From Ferruginibacter sp. (GTDB lineage Bacteria; Bacteroidota; Bacteroidia; Chitinophagales; Chitinophagaceae): a stretch of DNA of 34,249 nucleotides. Location: contig JAOQAK010000088.1 in assembly GCA_025963635.1 (NCBI GenBank), positions 1-34,249 of the forward strand. Reading direction: 5' to 3'. Below are positions 34,165 through 34,249 of this stretch, piece by piece (position 1 is the first letter of the stretch; the number at the start of each line of letters is the position of its first letter). A program made the translations under genes and the position numbers. The notes below the pieces were generated by a model, which was given only the letters and a program-made list of their open reading frames with translations, did no database searches and was not told where the DNA came from.

Positions 34165-34186
34165 CGGCTAACCCATCCCATGGCTT

Positions 34187-34218
34187 AAAAAAAAGCCCGA
34201 AGGATTAGGCTTCAGGCT
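34187..34218 (-). terminator. Terminator of a gene entering from the right edge
   Basis: On the minus strand AGCCTGAAG pairs with CTTCGGGCT over nine positions (one U-G) around a seven-base loop, followed by eight U. The wobble pair works only in the minus-strand transcript, which fixes the direction. The stem overlaps the stop codon at 34205-34207. Confidence 0.8.
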
Positions 34219-34249
34219 TCCAGTTTTGCGGTAGTAATTCTTGTATGTT
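34205..34249 (-). CDS. C-terminal end of an unidentified protein running off the window
   Basis: The last 14 codons of a frame entering from the right edge, reading NIQELLPQNWKPEA then TAA, with the stop inside the terminator stem. The tight stop-terminator fit supports a real gene end. The family cannot be named; a transposase of another mobile element is one possibility, given the truncated nucleotidase gene beside it. Confidence 0.4.
   Translation of the reverse strand, partial: NIQELLPQNWKPEA

Overview
The window reads as chromosome of a Bacteroidota bacterium, most likely a Chitinophagaceae-like relative (taxonomy is inference). Supporting signs are promoter boxes of the TAnnTTTG type, weak or absent Shine-Dalgarno sequences, TonB proteins with the N-terminal YGAYxLRK motif, a DUF4836-type lipoprotein, an ExbB-ExbD-ExbD-TonB operon, and an unfused nuoC/nuoD with a short nuoG.

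Layout. (1) 209-7065, minus strand: rlmN; an ABC permease/ATPase pair; a large lipoprotein; hisS and a low-molecular-weight phosphatase. (2) 7287-11177, plus strand: a second TonB, a terminator-like hairpin, a small two-helix membrane protein, a PstS-like lipoprotein and a large secreted TPR protein. (3) 11286-25894, plus strand: the complete complex I operon nuoA-N. It is interrupted between nuoE and nuoF by two tightly packed non-nuo genes, a retropepsin-like aspartic protease and a VOC/PhnB-like protein. nuoD carries a one-base frameshift in a T7 run. (4) 26051-32245, plus strand: a MacB/FtsX-like permease, exbB-exbD-exbD-tonB and mnmE. (5) 32247-34249: a scrambled tail with a broken zinc-ribbon/TM2-like gene, a decayed IS630-family element with visible inverted repeats and TA flanks, a truncated dGTPase gene, a truncated 5'-nucleotidase gene, and the last codons of another gene followed by a terminator.

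How the genes fit together. Complex I builds the proton-motive force. ExbB/ExbD/TonB spend that force on outer-membrane transport, and the second TonB with the PstS-like and TPR proteins looks like a related envelope module. The rest is housekeeping (rRNA and tRNA modification, tRNA charging) and ABC-type envelope functions. I saw no rRNA, tRNA, CRISPR array or prophage. Outside the IS there is no gene-free stretch longer than 300 bases; 1-208 shows only AT-rich DNA with short TTGAC-like repeats. The most unusual items are the protease/VOC pair inside the nuo operon, the nuoD frameshift, a fixed-spacing promoter-start architecture shared by four genes, and the IS junction joining two unrelated truncated genes.
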